From the NCBI RefSeq assembly GCF_000024005.1, contig NC_013132.1, positions 5,760,001 to 5,824,000 on the forward strand: DNA of 64,000 nucleotides, given 5' to 3'. Below, piece after piece: positions 1 through 8,947 of this stretch (positions are counted from its first letter, which is position 1; each line of letters starts with the position of its first letter). A program made the position numbers and the translations under genes. The notes under the pieces are model-generated. The model saw nothing but the letters and a program-made list of their open reading frames with translations. It had not been told where the DNA came from and ran no database searches. The DNA is from Chitinophaga pinensis DSM 2588 (lineage in GTDB: Bacteria; Bacteroidota; Bacteroidia; Chitinophagales; Chitinophagaceae).

Positions 1-78
1 AATAGCGGAAGCCCCCAGCATAAGACCTGCTATCCCGCTCAATACCCATCCCGTAATATTTCTTGCTCTTGTTGTCAT
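1..78 (-). CDS. N-terminal fragment of a small membrane protein (DoxX-like)
   Basis: The reverse strand from 78 opens with ATG and reads 26 codons to the window edge. It starts MTTRARNITGW and then enters a hydrophobic segment, as DoxX-type and related four-helix membrane proteins do. It lies 21 bp upstream of the SDR gene on the same strand, so the two probably form an operon under the divergent HxlR regulator. DoxX-like proteins are common partners of HxlR regulators and SDRs. Only the first helix is visible, so the family call is an inference. Confidence 0.45.
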   Translation of the reverse strand, partial: MTTRARNITGWVLSGIAGLMLGASAI

Positions 79-99
79 TTTTATTCTGTTTTAATTGTA

Positions 100-843
100 T
101 TATAAAGCCATGCCGCCATCAATGAAAAACTCCGCTCCTGTGATAAATGAAGAAATGGTATTATCAGCCAGATAAACAACCATACTGGCTACATCTTCCG
201 GTCTGCCCATCTTTGCTAAAGGTACCTGTGTGAGTATCTGTCCTTTCATTGCTGCCAGGGTCGCTTCATCAAATCCAAATTTCTGTTGCATCTCCGTTTC
301 TGTAGGACCAGGGTTCACAGTATTCACTCTTATCTTTCTTGGAGCCAGTTCCTTTGCTGCTATTCTGGCCAGATGGCCGACAGCAGATTTGCTCGCTGAA
401 TAAACAGCGCTATTCTCCATTACCAGTGCTGTATTCCCGGAAGTTAAAAAGATGACAGCAGCACCGTCATTCAGTATAGGAATGAACTTTTGCAGGGTGA
501 AGAAGCTCCCTTTAAAATTGACGTCGATCATTGTATCAAACTGTTCCTCGGAAGTATATTCAATCGGCGCAAAGAAAGCGACGCCCGCATTAATAAACAG
601 TACGTCTACTTTACCCGAAGTATGCTGCAGCTCTGCGACCAGCGTATCAATATCCTCCAGACTAGCCTGATCCGTTAATTTACCGGTTACGTCCAATTCG
701 GCTGCTGCCTTTTTCAAAGCATCTTCCCGTTTTCCTGTTATAATGACGGATGCTCCCAGCTCTTTAAACGCCCTGGCAGTGGCATACCCTATACCGCTAT
801 TCCCGCCTGTAATAACGACTACTTTACCATCAAATGTTCCCAT
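100..843 (-). CDS. SDR family NAD(P)-dependent oxidoreductase
   Basis: A 247-residue classical short-chain dehydrogenase, the usual length for the family. The cofactor-binding TGGNSGIG motif lies near residues 12-19, the structural NAG motif near 86, and the catalytic Ser and YSASK motif near 135-153. The end TGAEFFIDGG is typical of the classical group (glucose-1-dehydrogenase and 3-oxoacyl-ACP-reductase-like). It should reduce or oxidise a small carbonyl or alcohol substrate in the cytoplasm with NAD(P)H. The substrate cannot be read from sequence. It is divergent from the hxlR-type gene at 940 and is probably its target. Confidence 0.93.
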   Translation of the reverse strand: MGTFDGKVVVITGGNSGIGYATARAFKELGASVIITGKREDALKKAAAELDVTGKLTDQASLEDIDTLVAELQHTSGKVDVLFINAGVAFFAPIEYTSEEQFDTMIDVNFKGSFFTLQKFIPILNDGAAVIFLTSGNTALVMENSAVYSASKSAVGHLARIAAKELAPRKIRVNTVNPGPTETEMQQKFGFDEATLAAMKGQILTQVPLAKMGRPEDVASMVVYLADNTISSFITGAEFFIDGGMAL

Positions 844-888
844 TTTCTATTGTTTTAAATGAAGCACAAAGGTTATTCATTAAAGCAG

Positions 889-896
889 TAGCTTTG
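889..896 (+). promoter_or_regulatory. Predicted -7 promoter box for the HxlR gene
   Basis: TAGCTTTG fits the Bacteroidota -7 consensus TAnnTTTG. Transcription would start near 903, about 37 bp before the ATG at 940. No clear -33 TTG was found at the expected distance. The box overlaps the left arm of the palindrome at 893-928, so a repressor bound there would block it. Confidence 0.5.
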
Positions 897-928
897 TAGT
901 TGGTTACAGAGATGTAAGTAGTTACAAA
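893..928. promoter_or_regulatory. Imperfect 36-bp palindrome, likely HxlR operator
   Basis: The two 16-bp halves, centred on GAGA at 909-912, match at 12 of 16 positions by eye. The inner part is a perfect TTACA-N4-TGTAA (904-917). HxlR proteins are winged-helix dimers that bind such dyads in divergent promoters. Here the dyad lies between the SDR and hxlR-type genes and overlaps the predicted hxlR promoter, which suggests autoregulation and control of the SDR. Confidence 0.55.
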
Positions 929-939
929 AAGGATAGTAT

Positions 940-1284
940 ATGAAAGACAATCAGGATGTGGCATGCGAAAATGTACATTCCGCTATTCAGGATACACTGT
1001 ATGTAGTGAACGGGAAATGGAAACTGTTTATCCTTTCAATATTGGTAAACCAGGGAAAGAAGCGCTTCGGAGAACTCTCGCGGGAGTCTGGGATTTCTCC
1101 GAGAATACTGACAAAGGAACTACAGGAACTGGAGATGAATCAATTAATCAGCCGGACCGTCTGCAATACCAAACCGGTCACTGTTGAATACTCGTCTACA
1201 CCCTATGCAGAAACACTGAAAGAAGTCATTGATGCAATGATCCGCTGGGGACAAAACCACCGGAAGACAATCACCGGACAATAA
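940..1284 (+). CDS. HxlR family winged-helix transcriptional regulator
   Basis: A 114-residue single-domain regulator of normal HxlR length. The conserved segment 'VNGKWKLFIL' near residue 25, the recognition helix around GISPRILTKELQELE (residues 51-65) and the wing 'VEYSSTPYAETL' are typical. Cys9 lies just before the first helix, where redox-sensing members such as YodB and HypR keep their reactive cysteine, so electrophile or oxidant sensing is possible but unproven. It is divergent from the SDR gene and probably represses it through the palindrome at 893-928. Confidence 0.92.
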   Translation: MKDNQDVACENVHSAIQDTLYVVNGKWKLFILSILVNQGKKRFGELSRESGISPRILTKELQELEMNQLISRTVCNTKPVTVEYSSTPYAETLKEVIDAMIRWGQNHRKTITGQ

Positions 1285-1848
1285 CCAGAATGACGCTTAT
1301 TTGACGGAGTGATGTAAAAGCGGCATCCCATTAATGTAATTATTATCACACATTCCCCCAAAGTATGAATTACCAACTGGTCGCATTTAGCGGGTAAGTG
1401 GTCAACATTCCTTGTTGATTGCTTTTTGATGGTACTGCATACGCATTTTCAAGGCACACCCCTGAAGCGTTTTTTCGTATGCTGACAGACTGAATAAAGC
1501 ATCCCTCACCAGAAAAGCCCGTATTTACAGATACTTGTTAAAATCGTTTAATTATCAGCTAAAATATACATACAGAAACGCGGCTATTCTTTATAGCTTC
1601 ATAGCGCATTATAGAATAGTGAATTATCGGTTCATATCATCCGGACATTAGTTCGATATTCGATGTATAACCATATAACACCGTCATCAGACCCTTATTT
1701 GTTCGTTCGGGAACGGACAGATAACGGCCTGATGACGGCGTAATGCCGATGTAATGGTACATTCCGGACCTGTCTAACGTAGCAGACGGCGACGATTTGA
1801 TTGACCAACAAGATATACATACTGTTATTGATGGAAATTTATGCTTAT
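1285..1848. other. Non-coding interval with nested inverted repeats
   Basis: No convincing gene is seen between the HxlR gene and the arabinofuranosidase start. The right part holds a perfect 10-bp inverted repeat, CCGTCATCAG (1681-1690) against CTGATGACGG (1729-1738). Inside it is a smaller hairpin, GTTCGTTC (1701-1708) against GAACGGAC (1711-1718), with one mismatch. A looser hairpin sits near 1583-1620. The nested stem may be a leader structure for the downstream gene or an intergenic repeat. Confidence 0.5.
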
Positions 1849-4800
1849 ATGAAATTGTACAAAAGATTCGTGCATGTCATCCTGTTTATGGCCTTCTGGA
1901 GCCAGGGTATTCATAGCGCTCAGGCACAAAATGGAGACCAGATACTGGACGGCATCGGTGAAACGGGGATGATAGCGCGTTATGTTTTTAACGGAGATCT
2001 GAAAGATTGGTCCCGGAATACCCTGCACGGTAAATCCCAGGGAAATGAAGTGTTTTTTGTCAATGACGACCGTTTTGGAAAGGTATTATCCCTTTCCGGC
2101 AATAACAATGCTTTCATTACACTTCCCGCGGAAACATTGTCAGACATAGAATCGCTTAGCATATCAGGATGGATATACCTGCATTCCAGCCAGACGGGGC
2201 AATGTTTTTTTGACTTTGGAAAAGATGCCGGTCAGCATCTTTTTGCAGCTCCTACCGGAACAAGCACACAGGAAGGCTATCAGGTAGTAATAGCTGCGGA
2301 CAAAAGTAATCAGCGCAGCGCTGTTGCGCCTGCCATCGCCATAAATAAATGGGTACATATGGTCATCGTCATAGATATTCCTTCGAAATCCATGCTCACC
2401 TATGTTGATAGTAAACCAGTAGGCGAAACAAAGGATATTCCTTCCGGCGTATTGGCCTTATTCAGTCCTGGAAAAAAGCAGCTCTATATCGGGAAGTCAT
2501 TAGTCCCCGGCGATCCCAATCTGAATGCCATGATACATGATTTCCGCATTTACCGTGTTGCACTGAGTAACAGACAGGTTGCCGGCATTTATAATCACGC
2601 ACGACGGGGATTGAATGAAGAAGTGGTCAATACGACAGGCAAACAGGAGGATGATCTCCCTCACTTCCCGCCGACAGAAGCCCGGTTATACAATACTTAT
2701 TTAATACGTGTGGCGGATGTTAAAGTGGAGACCTCAGTCGGAAACTTACCACGCTTGCCCGCTTATGTACAGGGTACCTATCAGCATAATAAGAAAGGGC
2801 CGCAGGTACGGGTGATCTGGCCTTCACCTGTCGACAACACTGCGGTACTGAAAACCGGGCAATACACCCTTACAGGACGTGTACCAGGCACGAATTTTCA
2901 GCCAAAGGCACTTGTTACCGTAAAAAGTGTCACTCAATCCCCCGCAGCTACTTTAAAGCTGGAGCCGTTTAAGCTGGGACAGGTTGCACTGAAAAATGAT
3001 GCACATGGGCATGAGACCCAATTCGTCGAAAACCGTGATAAGTTCATACGGACATTAGCCACTACCGATCCGAACTCCTTTCTCTATATGTTCCGTCATG
3101 CTTTTGGTCGGCAGCAGCCTGAAGGCGCTAAACCTTTAGATGTGTGGGACAGTCAGGATACCAAGTTGAGAGGACATGCTACAGGACATTACCTGACAGC
3201 CATTGCGCAAGCTTATGCGAGTACGGGATATGACAAGACCTTACAGCAGAATTTCGAACAGAAAATGGCGTACATGGTCAACACGCTCTATGAGTTGTCC
3301 CTGTTATCAGGAAACCCTAAGGAAACAGGCGGAGTCGCCGTATCCGATCCTACCGCGGTGCCTTATGGTCCCGGCAAGTCAGGATATGACTCAGATCTGA
3401 GTAATGAAGGTATCCGCAATGATTACTGGAACTGGGGTAAAGGATTCATCAGTGCTTATCCTCCGGATCAGTTTATCATGCTGGAGAAGGGCGCTAAGTA
3501 CGGCGGACAAAAGAACCAGATATGGGCGCCCTACTACACCCTGCATAAGATACTGGCTGGCCTGATGGATGTTTATGAAGTAAGTGGTAATCAAAAAGCG
3601 CTTACGGTAGCTACAGGTATGGGAGACTGGGTATATGCCCGGTTGAGTCATGTGCCACAGGATACACTCATAAAGATGTGGAACACCTATATCGCCGGTG
3701 AATTCGGCGGCATGAATGAGGCCATGGCCCGTCTTTACCTGATTACCGGCAAACAGCAATACCTGCAGACGGCGCAGTTGTTTGACAATATCAGGGTCTT
3801 CTTTGGCGATACTGCACATTCACATGGACTGGCTAAAAATGTGGATATTTTCCGTGGATTACATGCCAATCAGCATATCCCCCAGATCGTAGGAAGTATA
3901 GAAATGTACCGTGCTTCCAATAATCCGGAGTATTATAAAATAGCCGATAACTTCTGGTACAAGGCAGTCAATGATTATATGTACAGTATCGGAGGCGTCG
4001 CAGGTGCACGTAATCCCGCTAACGCGGAATGTTTTATCAGTCAGCCTGCTACCTTGTATGAGAACGGTTTCTCTTCTGGAGGACAGAACGAAACCTGTGC
4101 CACCTACAATATGCTGAAGCTAACCAGTGACCTGTTCCTCTTCGATCAACGGGCGGAATTCATGGACTATTATGAGCGGGCGTTATACAACCACATTCTT
4201 GCTTCCGTTGCCAAAGATAACCCTGCCAATACCTATCACGTGCCACTCCGGCCTGGTGCAATCAAACAGTTTGGCAATCCGGATATGACAGGTTTTACCT
4301 GTTGTAACGGTACAGCTATCGAGAGCAATACCAAGTTGCAGAATACCATCTATTTTAAGAGCAGGGATAATCAGGCGCTCTATGTCAATCTGTATATTCC
4401 CTCTACTTTACAATGGACAGAGCGGAATGTAACCATAGAACAAACAACAGATTTCCCGAAAGAAGACGATACCCGTCTTACGATCAAAGGCAATGGACAA
4501 TTTGATATCAATGTACGTGTGCCTGGCTGGGCGACAAAAGGATTTTTTGTGAAGATTAATGGTAAAGAACAGGCACTTACCGCTAAGCCGGGTACTTACC
4601 TGACCATCCGCCGGCAATGGAAAGACGGCGATATCATAGACCTAAAAATGCCTTTCCGGTTCCACCTTGATCCGGTAATGGATCAGCAGAACATTGCGAG
4701 CCTTTTTTACGGACCGATCCTGCTGGCAGCACAGGAAGGGGAAGCCAGAAAGGATTGGCGCAAAATAACCCTGAATGCAGACGATATCAGCAAGTCCATC

Positions 4801-4908
4801 AAAGGAGATCCGCAACAATTGGAATTTACAATTGATGATGTGGTGTTTAAACCGTTTTATGAAACATATGGCCGTCACTCTGTTTACCTGGATGTACAGT
4901 TGAAATAG
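1849..4908 (+). CDS. Secreted beta-L-arabinofuranosidase, GH127/GH146 type, with LamG and Ig-like domains
   Basis: About 1019 residues from the ATG at 1849. That start begins a clean signal peptide (MKLYKRFVHVILFMAFW); a TTG at 1801 would add 16 residues in front of it. Order: signal peptide, LamG/concanavalin-like domain (about 35-250), Big_4-type Ig domain (about 285-360), then a GH127-family catalytic domain to the end. Counting from 1849, Glu748-x-Cys750 (NETCATYN) and Cys818-Cys819 (TCCNG) match the Glu/three-Cys zinc site and cysteine nucleophile of the GH127 enzyme HypBA1. It should release terminal beta-L-arabinofuranose from plant glycans outside the cytoplasm. No SusC/D pair adjoins it. 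Confidence 0.88.
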   Translation: MKLYKRFVHVILFMAFWSQGIHSAQAQNGDQILDGIGETGMIARYVFNGDLKDWSRNTLHGKSQGNEVFFVNDDRFGKVLSLSGNNNAFITLPAETLSDIESLSISGWIYLHSSQTGQCFFDFGKDAGQHLFAAPTGTSTQEGYQVVIAADKSNQRSAVAPAIAINKWVHMVIVIDIPSKSMLTYVDSKPVGETKDIPSGVLALFSPGKKQLYIGKSLVPGDPNLNAMIHDFRIYRVALSNRQVAGIYNHARRGLNEEVVNTTGKQEDDLPHFPPTEARLYNTYLIRVADVKVETSVGNLPRLPAYVQGTYQHNKKGPQVRVIWPSPVDNTAVLKTGQYTLTGRVPGTNFQPKALVTVKSVTQSPAATLKLEPFKLGQVALKNDAHGHETQFVENRDKFIRTLATTDPNSFLYMFRHAFGRQQPEGAKPLDVWDSQDTKLRGHATGHYLTAIAQAYASTGYDKTLQQNFEQKMAYMVNTLYELSLLSGNPKETGGVAVSDPTAVPYGPGKSGYDSDLSNEGIRNDYWNWGKGFISAYPPDQFIMLEKGAKYGGQKNQIWAPYYTLHKILAGLMDVYEVSGNQKALTVATGMGDWVYARLSHVPQDTLIKMWNTYIAGEFGGMNEAMARLYLITGKQQYLQTAQLFDNIRVFFGDTAHSHGLAKNVDIFRGLHANQHIPQIVGSIEMYRASNNPEYYKIADNFWYKAVNDYMYSIGGVAGARNPANAECFISQPATLYENGFSSGGQNETCATYNMLKLTSDLFLFDQRAEFMDYYERALYNHILASVAKDNPANTYHVPLRPGAIKQFGNPDMTGFTCCNGTAIESNTKLQNTIYFKSRDNQALYVNLYIPSTLQWTERNVTIEQTTDFPKEDDTRLTIKGNGQFDINVRVPGWATKGFFVKINGKEQALTAKPGTYLTIRRQWKDGDIIDLKMPFRFHLDPVMDQQNIASLFYGPILLAAQEGEARKDWRKITLNADDISKSIKGDPQQLEFTIDDVVFKPFYETYGRHSVYLDVQLK

Positions 4909-4935
4909 GCTTCCGGTTCACAGTCTCCCACGCGG

Positions 4936-5673
4936 TTACCAGGGACAAGTCGCTGGTTCAGGGAAGTATTCTTCACTGATATATTGCGCGGTTGGTCCAT
5001 CTGCGCCGATCAGTGCATATTTAGCAATACGTTCACCTGCTTGTTCCGGTGTGTTGGTGCCTTGTTGCATGGTAAAATCAGTTTGTGTCCATCCCGGGCA
5101 AACTGCATTCACCTTAAATGCGGTATCGCGCAATTCATACGCCAGTTGTACCGTGTACATATTCAGTGCAGCTTTAGAAGACTGGTAAATGACATACCGT
5201 TTCGGGTAATTACTATTTTGAATATCTGCGGCCATTGACAGGGATGCCATAGCGGTGCTTACGTTTACGATCCTTGGTTCGGATGACTTTCTAAGCAGAT
5301 CAATAAATGCCTGCGTCGTTCTTACAACGCCGAATAAATTTGTATCAAATACGGACAGATATTGATCCGCTGAGGAGGTAAGTGCCGATTGCTCAAATCC
5401 ACCGGCAATACCTGCATTATTGACCAGCACATCCAGTACATCGGTTTTCTCACCGATCTCCCTGCGTGCAGCATCGACAGAGGTCTGACTGCTAACATCC
5501 AGTTGTACGGCGGCTATATTATTTAGTCCTTTAGCGCGTAGTTTTTCTACTGCGGACAATCCATTTTCAATTGTGCGGCTACCTAAATAAACGAAAAAAC
5601 CTTTCTGTGCGAGTATCTTGGCCACTTCAAAGCCAATCCCTTTGTTGGCGCCTGTAACTAATGCTGACTTCAT
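4936..5673 (-). CDS. SDR family oxidoreductase (carbonyl-reductase-like)
   Basis: The ATG at 5673 begins MKSALVTGANKGIGFEVAK, giving 245 residues with the Rossmann motif at the very N-terminus. An in-frame extension up to 5733 adds a hydrophobic stretch unlike the family, so I prefer 5673. The NNAGIAGG motif and the YVIYQSSKAALN active-site Tyr-x3-Lys are present. The TGANKGIG opening resembles the carbonyl-reductase-like SDRs common in plants and Bacteroidota. It lies 66 bp downstream of an AraC regulator on the same strand, which may control or be co-transcribed with it. The substrate is unknown. Confidence 0.9.
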   Translation of the reverse strand: MKSALVTGANKGIGFEVAKILAQKGFFVYLGSRTIENGLSAVEKLRAKGLNNIAAVQLDVSSQTSVDAARREIGEKTDVLDVLVNNAGIAGGFEQSALTSSADQYLSVFDTNLFGVVRTTQAFIDLLRKSSEPRIVNVSTAMASLSMAADIQNSNYPKRYVIYQSSKAALNMYTVQLAYELRDTAFKVNAVCPGWTQTDFTMQQGTNTPEQAGERIAKYALIGADGPTAQYISEEYFPEPATCPW

Positions 5674-5739
5674 GTTGTTTTCTTTTGTTGATGCAACGAA
5701 GGTAGTCAGCAGAAAAAAGAACGACAGGGACAAATCATT

Positions 5740-6636
5740 TTAATCGTGGGACAAATCCTGCAAGTCAGCCAGATAGCGGCTGATACTCTTGCCTGTACTC
5801 TTTTTGAAAAGACGGGAGAAGTAACCTGGGTCGTTGAATCCCAGTTCGTAAGCCAGCTCTTTCACTGACAATGTGGAGTATTGCAATTTGCGTTGTGCTT
5901 CCAGCATCAGGCGGTTGATGATCCATTCTTTCGGAGAAACACCGCCGAATTCTTTCACGATACCATAAAGGGTATTAGACGTCAGCGCTAATTGCTCTGC
6001 AATGCTTTGTACATCATGCTGCTCTGTCAGGTTTTCTTCTACTGCCAGTTTAAAAGCAATATACTTTGACAGTTTAGATCCTGCTACTATTTCCGGTGCT
6101 TTGTATTGCTCAAAATAAGCAGTATTAAACTCGGTCAGCACGGTATGTAAATGTGCCAGTATGACTTCTACCTTTCGCTGTCTTCCGGGGGCGTGCAACA
6201 GCTGAAAAAGACCTGAAAGCAGGTTTTTGACCCTTTGCTGTGTAGCCGGATCAAAAGCGATGGAATTGACGTTAAATGGATTGACAAGGAACTGGTAGGT
6301 ACCTGGCAACAGTTTTAGTGTATCTTCATCAAAAGAAAGTGCATACTGTCGCTGGTGCTTGTCATAAGGCAGTTTGGTAAAAATCTGATTGGGTAAACCG
6401 AAGGCCAGTTCTCCGTCACCTACATTGAATTTCTGCAGGTCGGCGATAAAAGTGGCAGACCCGCTTTCAATGTATTGAAAGTAGTAAAAAGAAAGGCGAT
6501 GCGGTTTGAGTAATATCTGCATTACGTCATCCGGCAGGGGTATCGCACAATTCTCATTCAGTGCGATCGACAATTTATCGTGATGCCGGATCTTGTCCAG
6601 TAATCCTGTTGTTTCTTCCATGTAGAATCCCTTCAC
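5740..6636 (-). CDS. AraC family transcriptional regulator
   Basis: 298 residues: an N-terminal cupin-like sensing half and a C-terminal double helix-turn-helix. The second HTH carries the family signature 'ELAYELGFNDPGYFSRLFKKSTGKS'-type sequence ending near residue 287. A second ATG at 6621 (MEETTGLL) is a plausible alternative start. It sits directly upstream of the SDR gene on the same strand, consistent with a local activator plus its target enzyme. The inducer is unknown. Confidence 0.9.
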   Translation of the reverse strand: MKGFYMEETTGLLDKIRHHDKLSIALNENCAIPLPDDVMQILLKPHRLSFYYFQYIESGSATFIADLQKFNVGDGELAFGLPNQIFTKLPYDKHQRQYALSFDEDTLKLLPGTYQFLVNPFNVNSIAFDPATQQRVKNLLSGLFQLLHAPGRQRKVEVILAHLHTVLTEFNTAYFEQYKAPEIVAGSKLSKYIAFKLAVEENLTEQHDVQSIAEQLALTSNTLYGIVKEFGGVSPKEWIINRLMLEAQRKLQYSTLSVKELAYELGFNDPGYFSRLFKKSTGKSISRYLADLQDLSHD

Positions 6637-6706
6637 ATTTCTGCAAAGCTATCATTTAAAGTAATGCGAAGATGATTTCGGGGGATTTTACCGGCGTCTA
6701 TTGTGA

Positions 6707-7588
6707 TCAACCTGCTTGCCGGTTAAAACCGACTGTCTCCCGGTAAGACTGTGGAGAGATCGCTGTTTTACTCTTAAAGAACCTGCTAAAATAGTATTCA
6801 TCTTCATAGCCAAGCTCATAGGCGATCTCTTTGATCGTTTTTGGTGTGAGGTACAATTCTCTTTTTGCCTCAATAATAATACGCTCAGAGATCAGTTCAG
6901 AAAGAGGTTTCTTAAAATGGGTTTTAGCAATCTTTGATAATACCGGTGACGTCAGATGTAATAAATCGGCGTAATCACTAGGTGCATGTTTGACCCTGAA
7001 ATTGTCTTCTATTGCATTTCTTAGGCGCTGCACGAGCAACAGCTGTTTGGCATTAACGGCTTCGCCTTCCTGCACGGATTGTTGTTCCAGTTTTATCCGG
7101 GTAGCGATTACCAGGAATATCTTCAGATAGGAAACGATCACTTCATCTCTTCTCAGTGCATCTATTTTCAGTTCACCGATGATCTCTTTGATGAAGTTAA
7201 GCAGGGTTGCCTTTGCACTCTCCTCCAGCGAGATAAACGGTTGCTGATAGATATTATTGAACAGAATACCATTGGTGGCAATCTCTTTGTGATGTCTGTA
7301 TATGCAGAAAAAGTCGTGGTGAAACTGAATACAAAATCCGACCAAAGGTCCTTTTACCTGCAGCAGGAAGGGTTGGTAGGGATAAAAAGCGAACATGCTA
7401 TTTTCCTGAAAAGGATATTCGCAGAAATCTACTTTTGCAACCCCTTCTCCTGAAGTAACGATAATGATGGTAAAGTAATTATTACGCTGGATATGATCAA
7501 AGTAACTGTTATTATCGAATTCGAATACCTTAAAGGAAAGGTTGCCATTTTGTTGATTGATGAGAGTATAAACAGCCTGATTTGACAT
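6707..7588 (-). CDS. AraC family transcriptional regulator
   Basis: 293 residues. The N-terminal half is a beta-rich cupin-like region with 'FTIIIVTSGEGVAKVDF' near 40-56. The C-terminal half has the AraC HTH pair, with 'KEIAYELGYEDEYYFSRFFK' near residues 250-270. It is tandem with the regulator at 5740 (70 bp apart) and downstream of the PNPOx-like gene on the same strand. The two AraC proteins differ in sequence and are not a recent duplication. The target is unknown. Confidence 0.9.
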   Translation of the reverse strand: MSNQAVYTLINQQNGNLSFKVFEFDNNSYFDHIQRNNYFTIIIVTSGEGVAKVDFCEYPFQENSMFAFYPYQPFLLQVKGPLVGFCIQFHHDFFCIYRHHKEIATNGILFNNIYQQPFISLEESAKATLLNFIKEIIGELKIDALRRDEVIVSYLKIFLVIATRIKLEQQSVQEGEAVNAKQLLLVQRLRNAIEDNFRVKHAPSDYADLLHLTSPVLSKIAKTHFKKPLSELISERIIIEAKRELYLTPKTIKEIAYELGYEDEYYFSRFFKSKTAISPQSYRETVGFNRQAG

Positions 7589-7753
7589 TCGCTTTTATGT
7601 TTTACTTATAAAGGACTTCCTGATTGGATTTCACCAGGCTTGATCCGATCGGTTTTTTTCAGGGCGGTATTCACAATGAGTGCTTTCACTCCCTGCGTAT
7701 GCCTTCCCAAAGTAGGCAAAAAACACCTGATTAACAGTAATCCCCGGAGGTCT

Positions 7754-8671
7754 TCAAGGATTGAACCGTGAGTATTCTAAAAAGTTCCATCCCACGCGAT
7801 GATGGTCAACCGTATGTATCCAGCGTGTGGGATGGAAGAACCAGTAACGGCCTGTCCCTTTTGTTTTTAAAAGATCGCTTGCTGCTGTCTGGTCAAAAAG
7901 CAGGCTGGTGGTGCCTGTCAGCTGTAAAGTCTGCCGGTTCTCAAAATCAATAAATAACAATCCTGCCCTGGGATGCTGAAGAAGATTGCCAAACGTGCTG
8001 AACAGACTGTTACCGGGATAGTCTGGTATCTTCAGCGCTCCGTCTGCTGTTATTTCCACGAAACCGGGATTGCCTCCCCGGTGAGATGCATCAAGGTGTC
8101 CGTCCGGACCGGCGCTGGCTACAAACAAGGTATCTGCGCCTTGTATCCAGTTAATAAACGATGCTGTCAAGACAGTTCCTTCAGTTGACCTGGAGGGTGT
8201 TCTTTCAAAATATTCCGGCAGCTCCATTACCCTGCGCTGTATATATCTCGGACAATTAGGAAAAGCCTGGTGTACGGTGCATTCAATTTTCGAATTTTCG
8301 ACCCTGCAGGTTCCGTTTACCCGCAGGCGTTTACGGGAATCCAGTTCGATGAAAAGACCGCCTATCTGGCTGTTATGTGTGATATTTGAATAGAAGATAT
8401 CGGCCGGATTGCTGATTAAGCGTTGTGTATCAAAAATAATCGTGTCTGGATCGGGTACTTTTACGAATCCGACACTGCCGATCAGCAGGGATGCCCAGAG
8501 TTCCTGTTCCCCATTGCTGCTACCAACAATAGCCATTGGCTGTTTCTCGACAAAACTGATGGCTCCTTTTGCGATCGAATGTGCAATCATGCGGCTGTTG
8601 CCTTCTGCTATTGCAGTTTCACCCGCCCAGGTCTGGACGGTTCTTTCCCCCTGATGAAATACGTCTGTCAT
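7754..8671 (-). CDS. Pyridoxamine 5'-phosphate oxidase-like FMN-binding split-barrel protein
   Basis: The ATG at 8671 begins MTDVFHQGERTVQTWAG, a typical start for the larger PNPOx-like proteins, and gives 305 residues. A GTG at 8713 would add 14 atypical residues. Two related split-barrel halves are visible: 'FYSNITHNSQIGGLFIELDSR' near 90-110 and 'FSTFGNLLQHPRAGLLFIDF' near 225-245. Such proteins bind a flavin and reduce small molecules or act in general stress. True PNPOx activity is not implied. It lies between bioB and an AraC gene on the same strand. Confidence 0.82.
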   Translation of the reverse strand: MTDVFHQGERTVQTWAGETAIAEGNSRMIAHSIAKGAISFVEKQPMAIVGSSNGEQELWASLLIGSVGFVKVPDPDTIIFDTQRLISNPADIFYSNITHNSQIGGLFIELDSRKRLRVNGTCRVENSKIECTVHQAFPNCPRYIQRRVMELPEYFERTPSRSTEGTVLTASFINWIQGADTLFVASAGPDGHLDASHRGGNPGFVEITADGALKIPDYPGNSLFSTFGNLLQHPRAGLLFIDFENRQTLQLTGTTSLLFDQTAASDLLKTKGTGRYWFFHPTRWIHTVDHHRVGWNFLEYSRFNP

Positions 8672-8947
8672 ATGCGAAGTATTAAGGTATCTGTGCAGCG
8701 GCTTTTTCGGCACCTGTCTCGGCCCGGAAAAGACGACGACGGCTGTCTGCCTGATTCTGCAAAGATGCCCCGGTATCAGGGATTGGAGAATGGAGAAATC
8801 GTATTATTTAATGGAGGAATTTGCCGGGAGGGCTAAAATGAAAAAGGGAGCCACCTTTCGGCAGCACCCCTGTCTTTGATCTTACAATGCCCAAAGGCAT
8901 GTCTGGTTAGGTGTGTTGTGTCTTTTACTGGTATGGGATTTTCAATC

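Noticed and set aside
1801..1848. TTG start for the GH127 gene
   Set aside because: The 16 extra residues precede a normal signal peptide that begins at the ATG at 1849.
3391..3819. A 142-codon minus-strand open frame inside the arabinofuranosidase gene
   Set aside because: It overlaps the GH127 catalytic domain in antisense and shows no protein-like features.
8423..8836. A 137-codon plus-strand open frame over the 5' end of the PNPOx-like gene
   Set aside because: It is antisense to the split-barrel protein and has no motif.
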